Positions 1 through 13,363 of a DNA stretch of 64,000 bases are shown here, in pieces (position 1 is the stretch's first letter; each line of letters starts with the position of its first letter). The stretch comes from Mugil cephalus. Its lineage: Eukaryota > Chordata > Actinopteri > Mugiliformes > Mugilidae. The DNA is taken from assembly GCF_022458985.1 (NCBI RefSeq), contig NC_061783.1, forward strand, positions 3,068,413 through 3,132,412, read 5' to 3'. The notes beneath the pieces were generated by a model. That model saw only the letters and a program-made list of their open reading frames with translations, did not search any database and was not told the origin of the DNA. A program made the position numbers and the translations under genes.

Positions 1-3000
1 TAGTGTGAGTGCACCCTGATTATTGAACTGTTTTGGTGGGTTTTATGTAGTGATGGACAGCAGAGTAACAGCGTGTCATCTGAAAGCAATGGAGTTGAAC
101 ATAATAGCTCTGATTAGTTATAGACCAATTATTCTGTATCTTATACAGATCTTATTCTGAAGGGTTTTGTTCTTTGTACTGGTGGAAACATTCCTTATAA
201 TGAAATCTAAATTGTGTGTTACCAGAGCCACATCCATACTCTATAGTAGTTGCCAGGTTAGGCAACTACTATAGTATTAATGAAAAAATCTTGTGACTCC
301 TTATGATCATCTGATTCAGTACATTGCGTACATTTCATTTTCGGTGCAGCAACTCCAGAATAAAGAACAGTGACACAGGGGCTCACAGCATTACAGCATT
401 TTCAATTCAGTCACAGGATTTAATACACAAGAAGCACAATCACATACTATAACTCATTATTACATGACTCATATTGAAATTTCACTCGTGACAGAGAAAT
501 CAGGCATGGTCCTGATGAATTTCCCCGCCATTGAAAAAAGCATTGCTGCTGTTCCTGCGTTTTACAATGATGTCTTCATCATGAGATAACAGGCTACCCC
601 TGCAATGTGCAGCTGTATTAGGATTGCACCAAAGGAGTGGCCCAGCGGCACTCCAAAGAACACAGCTTTACGCTGATTAGACCACATTCAGAAAGTTTAC
701 AACAGTGACAGTCACTGACAACCAGTCAAACGCTGCGGTTGAATGTGGCCAAAAATATCCTTTTCTTCTCCCTTTGGTGGACGTCAGTCCATCGACCGAG
801 CGGAGAAACAGCCCATCCAATTTACGAAGAAACAGTTGGACACTCGTGCCATTTTAAAAGGCTTCCATATGTTCCTGCTGTGCTACAAGAACGCCTGCCT
901 TTGCATCTCAAAGACAAAACCGTCAGCATTCAGCAAGAGGTTGCATGTCATGTGACTCAGGGAATATGAGTAATTAAACATCAATAGCACATGAGCAGCT
1001 AGATTCCACATGATGTCAGCATATGGTGTATTCAGGAACACCTGGGTGTCACTGTTACCAGAACCCAGTTAGCAATCATTGTACAGCAGCTGCATGTAAA
1101 ACTTAAAATAAGCCAAGCCATGTTTATTAAAATACAAAACTTTTGGTCCGGAAAAATAGATCCTCTTTATATGGCCTCTGGACTGACAAATCCAGTTGAG
1201 GAAAATCCTCACATGCTTCTGAGTAAGGCAAACCCTGCAAGGAGTCTATTCAGTGACCAGCAGTGGAAAGCTTAACCTTGCAGTGGTAGATCCTACTGCA
1301 AATGTGCACAACTGTATGAAAAACAAACTAGGGAAATGTTTGCAAGGAGCACACACGCCTCTTCAGAAATAAATAAATAAATAAAGCTGAAGGTTAAAAA
1401 TATATGTGTAACTGTCATTGGTGTCGTATTTGAACCGTTGACAGCTGTTGGTTTGGTATTTTCAGTAACCAGAGGTTAGATTTCTTTCAACATGAAAGGC
1501 TTTTTTTTTTTTAGCGAGCTGCAACCCTACTGAGGCGGATGATGATGGAAAGGGGAGTAAATAGAAAAATTTACAAGAAGACGGAGGAGGGTATGGGGAG
1601 GGGGGTTAAAAAGAAAACATATGTAGCTCAGAGCCTCCAAGGAGGGTGCGCCTTTGCTTATTTTACTTGAACCTGTTGTTGTTCATTTGAGGAGTCGCCA
1701 GATGCTGCTGAGAGCTGCTCTGAATTATGAGAAAAGTAAGTTGGGGGGGGAAGGGGGTGCGACAAATCCTTTGTGGAAATTCTTATCTGACTGGAGGAAA
1801 GGGGGACCAAGGCCCTGACAGATTCAGGGCACAGCGTGTCATTGTGTGCCTCGAAGTGTGTGTGTGTGTGCGTGTTCCTTTTATTTGTACTGTGAAATAG
1901 GACATGGTAAAATGCTTCCTGCTCATCTTCACCTTTGTTATTATTTCAAGGGCATATAACCTATTTGGCTGAACCCGAATCCTTATTTAGATACACACCA
2001 AAAGTGTGTGCACACATTTTGCAAGACAAATCAGAGGACTGGAGGCAAAGCAAATTTCTCATATGTTCGCCCAGATCCTCCAGTTTGCTGCCAGTCTGAA
2101 GGTAACCTTTCCCTTCGTCCCTTTATCTTCATCTCTGCAACACCCTCTCCCCACTTTGTTTCTCACCTCCTTTCTCCCGTCGCACAAAAGGACACCTCGC
2201 TCTACGGTGAGCCTGGCAATGAGGTGAAATTTAATCAGACACGGGGGGGGGGGACCCTTCATAGAAAGTGGGAACAAATGAGCACTTTTTCTCGGCTCCC
2301 TTAACAGTTGGAGTGGCACCGGGCTCGCCAGAAAATGCTCGTAATCAACGCATAAACCGCGGCCGTCCGTGCAACAAAGTAATGACCGTCGACAAATTGA
2401 ATTGCATACTTTTCATGCCACTTGTGTCATCAAGTGTTTTGTGAGGCAACTAAAATAGCTGGGGAAAGGCGTTTACTGAGGCGGCGGACGGCCTGTGCAG
2501 TCAGCGAAAAAGGTGGCAGGTCATGAATTCTGTTTTTTCCACAGGGGGTGGGAAAAAAAAAGAGGATGAAAAACACTTCTGAGGGAATGAATGATAGAAG
2601 AGCCACGCTGACCTCAAAGCCTGACGCTGCCAGAACACACCGCTGTCTGCTTACGCATGTCTGTGAATGGGACTGAGGGTGTGACTGGATATGTGTGTTT
2701 GTGAGGGTGTGAAGAAAGGCTTGTAAGCTTGTACTGTACTGTATGGACATGAATGCGGTGTGTGCATGTGAGTGTGCAACCACAGAACTTAATCCCTTGC
2801 TGGTCTTTGGTGGTGACTTTGACTGCCAAGTGGGACCAGGAGAGTGTTGATTTGTTTTTGTGTCTTTTATCTTTATTTTATTTATTTAGTGTTGTTAGCA
2901 AGGGGGGCTCACAAGAATTTCACTGTCTGGCCTGAAGTCTGGCCTGCATGTTTTACTCCATATGATAAGAAACATCTTGAATTAAATGAGAATAAAACAT

Positions 3001-3870
3001 ATTCAAAACCTTAAACCTAAAGCAAGATATGGGACAACAGATCGCCTCCTTTCCACATGTGAGAGGGAGTGCTCACAAGATGGCCACCACTCTTCTTCTT
3101 CTGTTCCAGTTCACTGTGTACTGGATTCTAGAAGAAGATTCTCACTCTTTTAATCAGTAACAACCAAAATTGCTATATTTCTTCAAGGGATATACTTCCA
3201 AGCAAATAAACTGTTCAACCACATTTAGATATCTAGTTTAGGCCGTGGAAAAATGTCCAGCTTTTATGTTACTGTTGGATGTTAAATTGAAGGAAATGGC
3301 ATAATTAACCAACAACTGAGAAGCTGTTTTACCAAATTCTAACCAAGTTGAATTTGGTATATCACAGCAAGTAAACATTCTCTTAAACTAACGCAGGAGT
3401 GGCGTTAACTCAAGCTAACTATCGGGTGAAGAAAAAGACACCTTTTATTTTTATTTATGTCGATCAAGTAATTACAATAAATGTTTGGGGTGTAGAATGT
3501 AGGGGATGTGCAGTGCACAATGGTGACATGGTAATATGATGTGTAAAGTAAGAAAACAGAGTGAACAAACATCTGTCACACTGGTAGGCAGGAGGGATTT
3601 CACAACAGCTCACCTGAAGAAAAACATAGATTCATCGGCTGAAAATAATATCTGTATATTTATACAGAGACACCATCCAAACACCATACAAACACAACCA
3701 TTGTTTTAAAAACATTTTTGGAAGCCAACAGGGTAAAAAACCTGTGACTGCATATTGTACAGAAGTGTAAATGTGACACACTGTTCCAGCACTGAGTACA
3801 TGTTGTTTCCTCGTAGAGACGCTACACAGCAGTAAGTTTAAAAATATTTAGCATAGTGTAGTGGTATGAG
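1..3870. other. Gene-free spacer
   Basis: I see no coding gene here. The short reading frames lack recognisable domains, conserved splice partners or codon structure. The stretch contains a 14-bp perfect hairpin near 241-274, short poly-T and (AAAT) tracts around 1,370 and 1,500, and a GT-rich patch near 1,855-1,870. The rest is ordinary AT-rich teleost spacer. Confidence 0.6.
241..274. repeat. Perfect 14-bp hairpin
   Basis: The arm at 241-254 is exactly complementary to the arm at 261-274, with a 6-base loop. I see no flanking gene. It could be a remnant of a small inverted-repeat element; no function is implied. Confidence 0.6.
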
Positions 3871-5520
3871 GCACCACTGTCCTGAATACTTCCGGTTCAC
3901 CCTGCCCTCTCTGGCCAATCATTAGTCACACAGAGAGGATAAAAGTAGGAGAGGTTTCTCCCCCCTGTCCTCTCGCTTCCTGCCTCGTCGGCCCGCCCAC
4001 TTCCAGGTTGTCCCCGCTGCTCACCGCATCGGACAGGTAGGCACGCATTAGCATGCCGGTAAAAGTGCACACTTGTTAGTGTCAGTTAATTCAAACATAA
4101 CCTTTCCGATAGATCCGGCATCACGCGGTCCTGGCAGGGCACTGGGGTCGCTATCACTGGCGTTTAGGTGAGTTGCGGTGTGCTGCTGCTGCTAATTGTC
4201 TTGGCCAGGTGTTGAGCCTCCTCCTTTCTCCACTCCTCTCCCTCTAACAGTGCTGGTTGTTGGTGTTGTGGTGGCTGTCCCCCGCCGCTACGTCGACCCT
4301 CTTCACCCCTCTCCCTTTTTGGTAGAGACCGAAACCGACCGGATAAAAGGCCGGTAGTTTGGACGCCAAGCAGAGTAAGACTGGTACTGAATAATCCCGG
4401 CTGATTAGCCACGGCTGCCTCGCCACTTCGCTACTGCTACCTTGCTACTGCTACTTCGTTGTTCCTGTTATTTCGCTGCTCCTGTTATTTCGCTGCTCCT
4501 GACTTTGGGTTCTTGACGGCCGTTTTGGGTCGACCTGCTTCGCGCTGCTGGCCCGGGTTTTCTGCTGCTATTGCACGTGTGGCGGTGCGCGTTCGTGGGT
4601 GTGTGGCTACCGCTTGTGCTGGACATTACGAGCCCAGTCCGGACCCCCAGCCCCTAGTTTGGATTGCGTGTGTGTGTGAGTGTTTGCGTGTGTGTGCGTT
4701 TTAAATGTAATTCTCAAGGTGTGGTGTAATTTTGTTTATTCATTTATTTGTATTTTGTTTCTTTTTCTGATTTAATAGTAAAGTTTATTGTGGTTATTTA
4801 TTTTTTGGTTAAGTGGTTTGCTTTGCTTGAGTAAGGTGTCATTTTGGGAGTTTATTGTAATTATTTACGTTCTATTTGGGGGGAAAACTTCTTAATTTCA
4901 GCCCTCAGTTACCTGTCAGAAATGGATTAGTTACGATTACTGTTGAGTAGATATCTCTGGCCAGAGACTCTTTAATCTGTTTGTTAATTTGTTTGATTTT
5001 TGATTAATCTAATTGTATTATTCCTTAGTGTATTAATTGATTATTCTTTAATTCGTTTATATTGTGGGATATGTTTGTTTTCCTTTAATTGTGAGCCCTG
5101 TTAACTGTGCTTTATTTTCCCTAGAGCTGGAGGTGGACGGTGGTGGTGGTTCTTCCCCGGGTGGTGTTGGTCCCCTGTGTGTGTGTGTGGTGGTCCCTGC
5201 TTATTTTGTGCGCTCCTCACGTTTTTTTGGTTGTGTGAGTGGGGTGCCCCCCTTTTCATTTTTATTGTGGACGTCACTCCCCATGTTGGTTCCTCCTCCA
5301 GCCGGTAAGCCCCAGCTCATATCCTTTTTCTCAGTTGGCTCCGTTTTTTTATTATTTTCATTTTGTCCCATGCCTTGTTTATTTTAGAGTGCCAAAATAA
5401 AGTTTTTGTATGTGATAATTGAACTCCGTCTCCTATTCTCCCTGATTGAACGAACCTGTGTCCTTTTGTAATAGTTGGTAATTGACCTTTAATACGGGTC
5501 CTTGGGCCCTAACCCAAGGT
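3870..5520 (+). mobile_element. Candidate long LTR (retroelement promoter to poly(A) signal)
   Basis: A CCAAT box at 3,914-3,918 is followed about 25 bp later by a TATA-like GATAAAAG (from about 3,938). A CT-rich initiator-like stretch and a splice-donor-like GTAGGC follow near 4,036, and an AATAAA lies at 5,396-5,401. After a CA at about 5,518 comes TGGCGTTGTCGG, placed where a primer-binding site would sit. Together these suggest a solo or 5' LTR of an LTR retroelement. I see no gag or pol frames downstream, and the family cannot be named. The main alternative is a host promoter with non-coding exons. The left border is approximate. Confidence 0.35.
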
Positions 5521-5523
5521 GGC

Positions 5524-5676
5524 GTTGTCGGTTGTATACAAAAGAGAAAAGAGTTTTGAGACATAACTGAGTAAATTATCCCTCGTGTTGCCACAAACTT
5601 GATGTTGTCGGCAGGATACAAAAGAGAAAAGAGTTTTGAGACATAACTGAGTAAATTATCCCTCGTGTTGCCACAA
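5524..5676 (+). repeat. 80-bp tandem duplication
   Basis: Two nearly identical copies with an 80-bp period start at 5,524 and 5,604 and share the core AAAAGAGAAAAGAGTTTTGA. The copies differ only in a few bases near GTTGTCGG. The duplication begins at the putative primer-binding site of the adjacent LTR candidate, so it may be a duplicated leader segment of that element. Confidence 0.85.
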
Positions 5677-6599
5677 TAGCGTAGCATTTTTTCCTCTTGT
5701 ACTTTTTAGCAGCACATCTGCTATACCAAAGCAAGATTTCTGATCTCCACTATCATAAATATGAGCGGGACTATGACACAAACGCAACTTAAAAGTGGGA
5801 TTGTCAGAGCTTGATATTAACACCCACCAACCAGCCAAAAGTGGGCGAATTTCAGCAGTAGCACAGCCACTCCCACTAGCCACTTTGGCAGGCTGAATTT
5901 TATATAAATTTTTTAATTGTAGAAATAATCGGAACTACAACACTAAAACTCCCATGAGCACTGCGTGTTCAGTGTTTGCTCATTGGTCCATTCTTGACCA
6001 ACGTCACTATAGTCAGGTGTTCTCTTCGCAACCGGTTGTGAAGCGGTGAAGTGATAATGTGGAGGCAAGAACACGGCTCTCTCCTGAATACTCGATTCTG
6101 ATTGGCAAATCGCCAGTATTCAATGCTGATTATTTCTCATTGGACCTCCGCTGCCCCTGGCAACGAGATAGACAATGTTGCCCCTGCCAACCAACAACAC
6201 TTAGCTCACTTAATAACTAGGAATATGGAGTATTTTTTGAATATAACATTTATTTTATTTAGAGAGGACAAAACACTGGATACATGTCTGAAGAATAATA
6301 TGTCCCCAGCAAAGAAGAAGAAAAGAAAAGCGTGTAGAATGGGTAAGAGAGGTGACAATAACTAGGAAGCTCGTTTTACATGAATAAAATCTCCTTGAAT
6401 CATTATTTTGAGTCACATTATTGAATAATTTAGTTGTACTCCGTGTTCTAAACGGGCTTTTAATATGTGAAAAGAAACAACACTTTTTATTACTATAGAC
6501 GGCATATTTTCATATAAAAGGAGCTTTAGGCCTACACAGAACCTCATCGGAGCTGAATACTTGATAACTGCCTGCAGTGTTAAACATTTCTTGATATAT

Positions 6600-9500
6600 A
6601 CTCATTGATTGACTGTTTATGCAACACGCCTTCGTAGCCTCTTCCTCTGCTGCTACTTTGACAGTTCCTCCCAGCACCTCTATGGGTAACACTGCCCCCT
6701 ACTGGCCTTGGCCATCATTAACCTCTCCTACTGAAGCAGTACCAATTCAAACAATTATTACAACCAGATCCTGTCGCTCATCTGGTGTTCTCAAAGCTGC
6801 AAATATTAACAACCTCTTCCATTTCAATTTCAGTGCTACTGCTTCTCCGCCGCTTGGTATTCTGTGTAACCTGGCCCTGCTGAATATGAGGTCTCTCTCA
6901 AATAAGACTTTTATTCTTAATGATTTCATTTCATCCACTCAGCTGGACTTCCTGTTTTTGACAGGAACCTGGTTGAAGCCTGGTGAATACAGTCAGCTTC
7001 TGGAATTGTGTCTCCCTCAAAACGAATTCTATAACTCCCCTTGGCTTTGCGGCCGTGGGCGAGGTCTAGATGTTGTCTATAGAAACTTCCACAAGTGTAT
7101 CCATATTGGTACCAACAGCCATCCTAGTTTTGAGGTCCTCATGTTAAAGTATGGTGGCCCAAGTCCAGTCCTCTTTTTACTGGTGTATCGTCCCCCAGGC
7201 TGGAGGCTACGTTCCTCACTGAGTTTCCTGAGTTTCTGTCCTCACTTATGATGAGCTATGACAGAATTCTGATCTCTGGTGATTTTAATTTTAATGTTGA
7301 TGTTACATCTAACAGCAAAGCCACTGAATTCCTCACCATTATGGATTCCCTCAATTTTGTGCAGTCTGTCTCTGGCCAAACCCATAACCATGTTCATACA
7401 TTAGACTTTGTGTTCAAGCTTGGTCTGAATATTCCCTCTCTAGATATGGAAGACATGGGGATCAGATCATCTGTGCATTGGATTGTCCATCACCTGCTTC
7501 ATTTTATTGGCAAACCTCAGTCATCTGTCTTACACTCTTGCACAATAAACACACACACACACAAATTTGCCGAGGCCTTCGCAGCCTCTTTATCTCACAA
7601 TGTCCTGGCCAGTTCCCCTTATATCAATACTGAGGAGCTTTTAAGCCAGTTCAACTCTACCTGTGCTCTTATTTTAGATGCTGTTTCCGCCCTTAAGACG
7701 AGGAAATCTAAAATTAAAACTCAGCCCTGGCATAATGCTGACAGCCGCGCACTGAGGCAGTCATGTAGGGAAAGCTGAAAGTAGATGGAAAAGCGACAGG
7801 CTACAAGTCTCATACGACATCATGAGGGGCTGTCTTAACACTTACCAGCTGTTAAGGCAGCGAGGACAACATATTTTGCCGACATCATCTCCAGAAACTC
7901 ACACTCCTCAAAATCACAATTCAGAACAATTAACACAACTCTAAACCCTGTTGCTAACCCCTGCCCTGTGCCTCCCACAGTAAGTTGTGAAGATTTCCTA
8001 CATTTCTTCATAAACAAAATTGAGAACCTCTGATCTGCCGTCTCACTTTCAACTTTTGACCCCTCTTCCTTCTGGCCTTGCTCTGCTGTTCTAACTAAGT
8101 TTGAGCCTGTATCCGTCTCTCAGATTGTTGACATTATCTCCCATACTAGGCAAACTACCCGTACCACAAACATTGTTCCCACCCACCTGCTGAGGCAAGT
8201 TTTTAATACCTTAGGTCCCACAGTCTCACTCTTCCTCAACAGTAGCCTGGTTAGTGGTTCTGTTCCATCATGCTTCAAACACGCAGTTGTTCAGCCAATC
8301 ATCAAAAAAAAAAAAAAAAAAAAAACCTAGATCCTGCTGTCCTAAATAATTTTCGGCCAATCTCAAAGCTCCTTTTTCTATCGAAGGTCTTGGAAAAAAC
8401 TGTCTACTCCCAGCTTCTGCCTTTCTTAGTTAAAAACCATATCATGGATAAATTTCAGTCAGGTTTCGGGTTACAGCATAGCACGGACTCAGAACTGCTA
8501 AAAGTCACGAACGACCTGCTGCTCTCCCTCGACTCTGGTAAACCCGCCATATTAATCCCCTTAGACCTCAGCTTGATACTGTCGACCACTCCCTCCTGCT
8601 GAACCGGCTTGAGCATCAGGTCGGTACCCAAGGCAGCACCCTCCAGTGGTTTGCCTCCTACCTTTCAAACTGATCTTTTTCTGTTAAGATTGGTAATCTC
8701 TACTCCTCATCTGCTCCAATCACATGCGGTGTACCCCAAGGCTCCATCTTAGGCCCCATCCTACTTGCCCTATATTTGCTCCCATTAGGCTTCATTTTCC
8801 AAAAGCACAACATCTCATATCATTGCTACACCAATGATACGCAGTTATACCTCCCACTTGAACCTGGTCATAGTAATAACTCCACCTTGGAGTCCATTCT
8901 TGAATGCATCCAAGACGCCAAACTACGGATGGCAAATAACTACCTCCAACTGAATGACGGGAAGACAGAAGTGGTCCTTTTTGCCCCCCCAAACTCCTCT
9001 AAAGGTATAAAAAATCCCTTAGGTCCCCTGTCGCCCAATCTTCACACTCAGGCTAGAAATCTTGGGGTGATCTTTGATCAAGATTTAAAATTCGATAAAC
9101 ACATAAAGTTGTTTTTTTCAACTACGAAATATTGCAAAAACTAAAATTAGTTCTCTCCCTCTGTGACCTTAAAACAGTTACCAACACCTTGATCACCTCT
9201 AGATTAGATTATTGCAACTCACTCTACTTAGGAATCAGCCAGGCATCTCTATCCTACTTGCAGTTGATCCAGGATTGTGCTGCCAGAGTGCTAACAGGCA
9301 CTAGGAGGAGAGAACATATAACACCAATGCTAGCGTCCCTTCACTGACTCTCTGTCAAATCCAGGACAGAGTTTAAGGTTCTTTGTTTTTCAAGCAGTAC
9401 CTTGGCCTAGCCCCCCAATACATCTGCGACCCACTCTCCCCCCTCTCCAACCCAAGATCTCTTAGATCTTCCATTCAGCTGCTCCTGACCGTTCCCCGGT

Positions 9501-9777
9501 CTAGGCTACAAGGAAAGGGTGATTGTGCCTTCGCCATAGCTGTGGAACAGCTTACCCTTCACAATCAGATGCTCCTCCTCTATAAACACCTTCAAGACCA
9601 ATCTTAAAACTTTTATGTTCTCCCAGGACTTTAACTGTCCTTAATTAGTCTCAGGTGTCATCTCCCCATATGTGTCCTTTTGACTCTTGACATTGACTTG
9701 TACAGCACTTTGGGTTGTACAGCACTTTGATTTCATTTGATGTGTGTACAAGGGTCATTTACATTTAAAATGTTTGT

Positions 9778-9813
<36 letters not shown>

Positions 9814-9815
9814 GT
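6600..9815 (+). mobile_element. Decayed non-LTR retrotransposon (L2/CR1-like LINE)
   Basis: The plus-strand fragments appear in the order of a LINE ORF2. An endonuclease-like N-terminal part (6,840-7,251) is followed by a GDFNFNVD endonuclease motif (7,248-7,320). Reverse-transcriptase motifs NNFRPIS (about 8,345) and [10 protein letters not shown] (about 8,730) come next, then a damaged catalytic box reading CYTNDTQLY instead of the expected Y-A/V-D-D (about 8,825), then RLDYCNSL and ARVLTGTRRREHI in the C-terminal part (9,205-9,320). The frame breaks repeatedly through stops and frameshifts, and an A tract interrupts it at 8,305-8,326. The 3' end has the repeated CAGCACTTTG motif and a poly-T run (9,781-9,811). 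It is non-functional. Assignment to L2 rather than Rex1 is by motif memory only. Confidence 0.85.
8305..8326 (+). repeat. Poly-A tract inside the LINE
   Basis: A run of about 22 A residues interrupts the reverse-transcriptase reading frame of the LINE and is one of the lesions that kill it. Confidence 0.9.
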
Positions 9816-12800
9816 TTGGGGATTTATCTTCTGTATTAGATATGGACAACTGAAAAAAGGCAGTAATCACACCCATCCAAAATATGGAATCGTCTGTCAC
9901 ACACACATCAACACTAAATCTAACAAAATAAAATAAAACACAAGAAAGACTAAGGCCAGTGAAATTGTTGTGGTGGGATCATTGACTGTCACTGACTTTC
10001 ACATTTCTTTGTACCCCAAACATCTCCTGAGACTGATATGGTATGGGACATGATGTTATGAGTGATTCAGTTTGCTATCTGGTTCTGCTTTTGCCAGAAG
10101 ATGTCAGTGAATTTTGAATTAGTATAATGAATTATTTATTTAATATACAGTAGTACTGGCCGATATCAGTATTATATATGGCCCTTTAAAGAAAAAATCA
10201 CTCTAATGGATTAACAGATAAATATTTTTAAGAGAAAGGGTTTATTTATTTTAAACATTATTTGGTGTTACTAGCCTTTGCATTCAAACCAGCAGCAATT
10301 CTTTCTGGTGCACTTGCAGATAGTCAGTTAGGTGTGCCGGGACACAGCCTCACTGAGCTGTTTACCTGTCTGTGGCTGTTTGGCTGTGGTATATAATGTG
10401 TGGTGACTTTTTCGTGCATAGTTAAGTCTCTCGGCCTTGTTTCCATGTCAGAGGAAGTTTGGCTGCAACTCTTCCAAGACAGTAGATGGGTGTACCTGGG
10501 TCCCACTGCTTTCTGTCAGTTCTGAGCAGACAGCTCTGTTGGACATCTTGTGAGTTTTCATTTATTTATTTTTTTCCAGGTCAATAACGTTAACCCATCA
10601 GTCTGCATGTAACTGTTGCTTCTTCTTGCTGAAGATGAATAGAAGTCTAAAGGTGTGGCTGCCAGGTGGGTGGCTCTCTTTCAAGTAGCTGACTTGCCTG
10701 ACATGCAGTCTGTCATCAGCCATATCCTGCGCATACCAGCATCTGCTGGATATGTAGAAAGGATATTTTCCAGAATGGACCACAAATGTAGTGACCGAGA
10801 AGCGAGTTCCTGATCACTCTCAGCTTTGAGCAGTCCTGTTCTGAGTTCTACCACTGCACTTTGAAAGACAAAGTGTTACTCAGTGCTGCAAGGAGTAACT
10901 TGGAAAAATAAGTAACTCAGTGAGCTAGAGTTTCTGATGTATCTAATATTGTTGAGGGAAGGAGTGATGTTTCACCCTTTTCTTATTTGAGCAATCAGAG
11001 AAACAAATTTACAAGTGTTTTTTTTTTCTATTTTAAAATGTCCCTAGGGTTCACAAAGTGTCCTCACAGCAAGAATAGTTATGTACCTTAAGATTTACAT
11101 GAAGTTCTCTGTTTATTTAGTTTATATTTTAAAAGTTCATCTATTGCACAAAAATGGGATAATTTTTACAAACATATTTAAAGCTTTAGGTATGACTAAT
11201 TGCTTTGTTGATCACCCCTTTACTAAAAACACTTGCAGAAAATGAAACATACCACTGCTGTGGGCGCCCCATCTCACAGGTCCTCAGGCCTGTGAGTGGT
11301 CATGCCCCCCAGGAGCTGTGGTGGACGTCCATATCTTCATTTCTGAAAGATGGCAACCCTAGGGACAGCTAGCTTGACTTTGGGCACCATGAACATTCAA
11401 GTGCACTCGTTTTACACAGAGTATCTCATTTGACAAATGGACACAAAGAAATATAAAAAACAATCATTTGTGTTCTGAGATTACTTTACATTCCATAACT
11501 TTTATTTCCTAACAAGTCTGTGCTCTGTGGTGTGTCTCAGTGTGATCTGCTTACTACGCACAGCATTGCGGGTTTAGTGTAAGTTATGGTCAACAATCAC
11601 CTAGTATTGCTGACAATTGTCCACACATTATTTTTTAAATGATACTTGACATACATACTGTACATGGACATCAGTGATTTCAGTTTTACTAAAATGATGT
11701 TGCCTGATCTCAGCACAAATATTCTTAATTTAAATATCTTCTTGCATCCTTTTATAGTGGTGTCTGGTCTGACCATTACCAACATTATTACTGCCTTTGC
11801 CACAATCTACTTATTTATTTATTTATAACTGGGTAGCTGTTCCACAGTCCTTTACATGCATTGGTGATCCAAATCAGATTACGAAAAACGTATTAAAAGC
11901 AAAACTGTTTGATATGGGCCCTAAAATTAGTTAAGATTGACATTTGCTCTGCATAAATCGATTGAACAAACGCACATCCAAATGCAGTAGAGTCTGTACC
12001 AAGTTTAATGTAGCAGATGGTTGCAGTTTTACTGCTGCGCCATTATTCACGGAATGCCAGACGACGAGAAAAACTTAGGGAGCTGTGCTAATTTGACTTG
12101 CAAATACGTCAGTGTGATGTCTGACACTGTCAGATTGTCTTAAACCTGTTGGAGCAGGCAAAACAAACGTGACGAGCTAAACAGAAACAAATCCCTCTAC
12201 TTATAAAGTCAGTCTTAACACACTATTCATGCAAGTTAACTTTTTTTTTCTTAAAAGCTGGAATTTAAAATGAGACACTCGACTTCGTTATTGCAGCTGG
12301 ATGGAGGATGGACAATTTGAGCTGTTTCCAGCGCTCAACAATCAACAGTAGACAATGTCTCCCCCGTGTGGCTAAAAGTAGGGATGGCAAACAGATACTG
12401 AAACCGCTCCGTCAGAAACGTTCCATAGCATCCAACCTATTATGGGTGTTAAACCTGCAAGCATTCACACATTTGTTCTTATTTAAATGACAGACTAAAC
12501 CACCTGGAGTAGCTGCAGCCGTCAGCCTCAACACTGAACTTTCAACATAAAGCAGCATTATGATGATTATGATTTTTTTTTTAACATGTTGCCATTAAAT
12601 TACATCAGTCAACATGTCCGCAGGCAGTAGAAGCTGCAGTGATGAATAATTTTCCTTTAACAATTTAAATTTGGCTCCTTCTGCACCGTAGGGTTTCTGC
12701 ACACTGCTCAACAAATTGTAACGTTTTATTTTGTGTCATGAGCATGACGCATGAACTCATCTTCAAATAAAGCAGCCACAAGCACATACTAGACTAAATC

Positions 12801-13363
12801 CTGTATATTAGATACATATTTTTATACATAACTGCCACTCTCAGTGACGTCCATCCATTTCATACAATGGAAAAATCCTGTAAACATGTCAAACCTGTAC
12901 TCACAGCTGTACATATTTTGCTATCTGTGCAGATAATGTTGTTGTGTCTAAGCAACACTTTGCTGAAGTACTGTCACCTCTGTAGATACCTGCACTTAGA
13001 TACCTTCACAGTGAAGTTGAATCTAATAACACAGTCTGTGATTCACAGTGACGTTTTAATTGCATGCTTACTGGCTCCTAGCGCTATTTTAATGTTTTAA
13101 GAGTATTGTTTAACGTTTGTCTTGGACAACTGCTCTGAATATTACAGCAGTATTTCCTACAGGAAATTGTCTCAGTCTATTTTAAAAATGTTCCTGGGCT
13201 CCATTCACATATTTTTCAGGCTGTATATTTGTTCTTTTTCACATGTATGTCACATTTCTTGGAGGGATCGATAAGCGACAATGCTGCCACCTTGTGATGG
13301 GAAAAGGCAGCTCCACGTAGGAGAAATGCAAGTATTCACAAAGTGTCAATGAATATTTATATT
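9816..13363. other. Gene-free spacer with a hAT scrap
   Basis: Apart from the hAT transposase fragment near 10.7 kb I see only AT-rich sequence, short open frames without domains, and mono- or tetranucleotide runs. No splice-consistent exon chain was found on either strand. Confidence 0.55.
10682..10813 (+). pseudogene. hAT transposase C-terminal fragment
   Basis: One frame reads a segment with the core ILRIPASAGYVERIFSRM and then CSDRE before a stop at 10,811-10,813. This matches the C-terminal dimerisation region of hAT transposases, where a hydrophobic helix is followed by P-A-S...E-R-x-F-S. Nothing upstream continues the frame, so it is a dead remnant of a few tens of codons. The identification is from the motif alone. 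Confidence 0.6.

Noticed and set aside
6102-6365. An 87-codon plus-strand ORF before the LINE
   Set aside because: Its C-terminal lysine run comes from an A-rich tract, and the sequence resembles a dispersed repeat also seen near 31.9 kb; no domain recognised.
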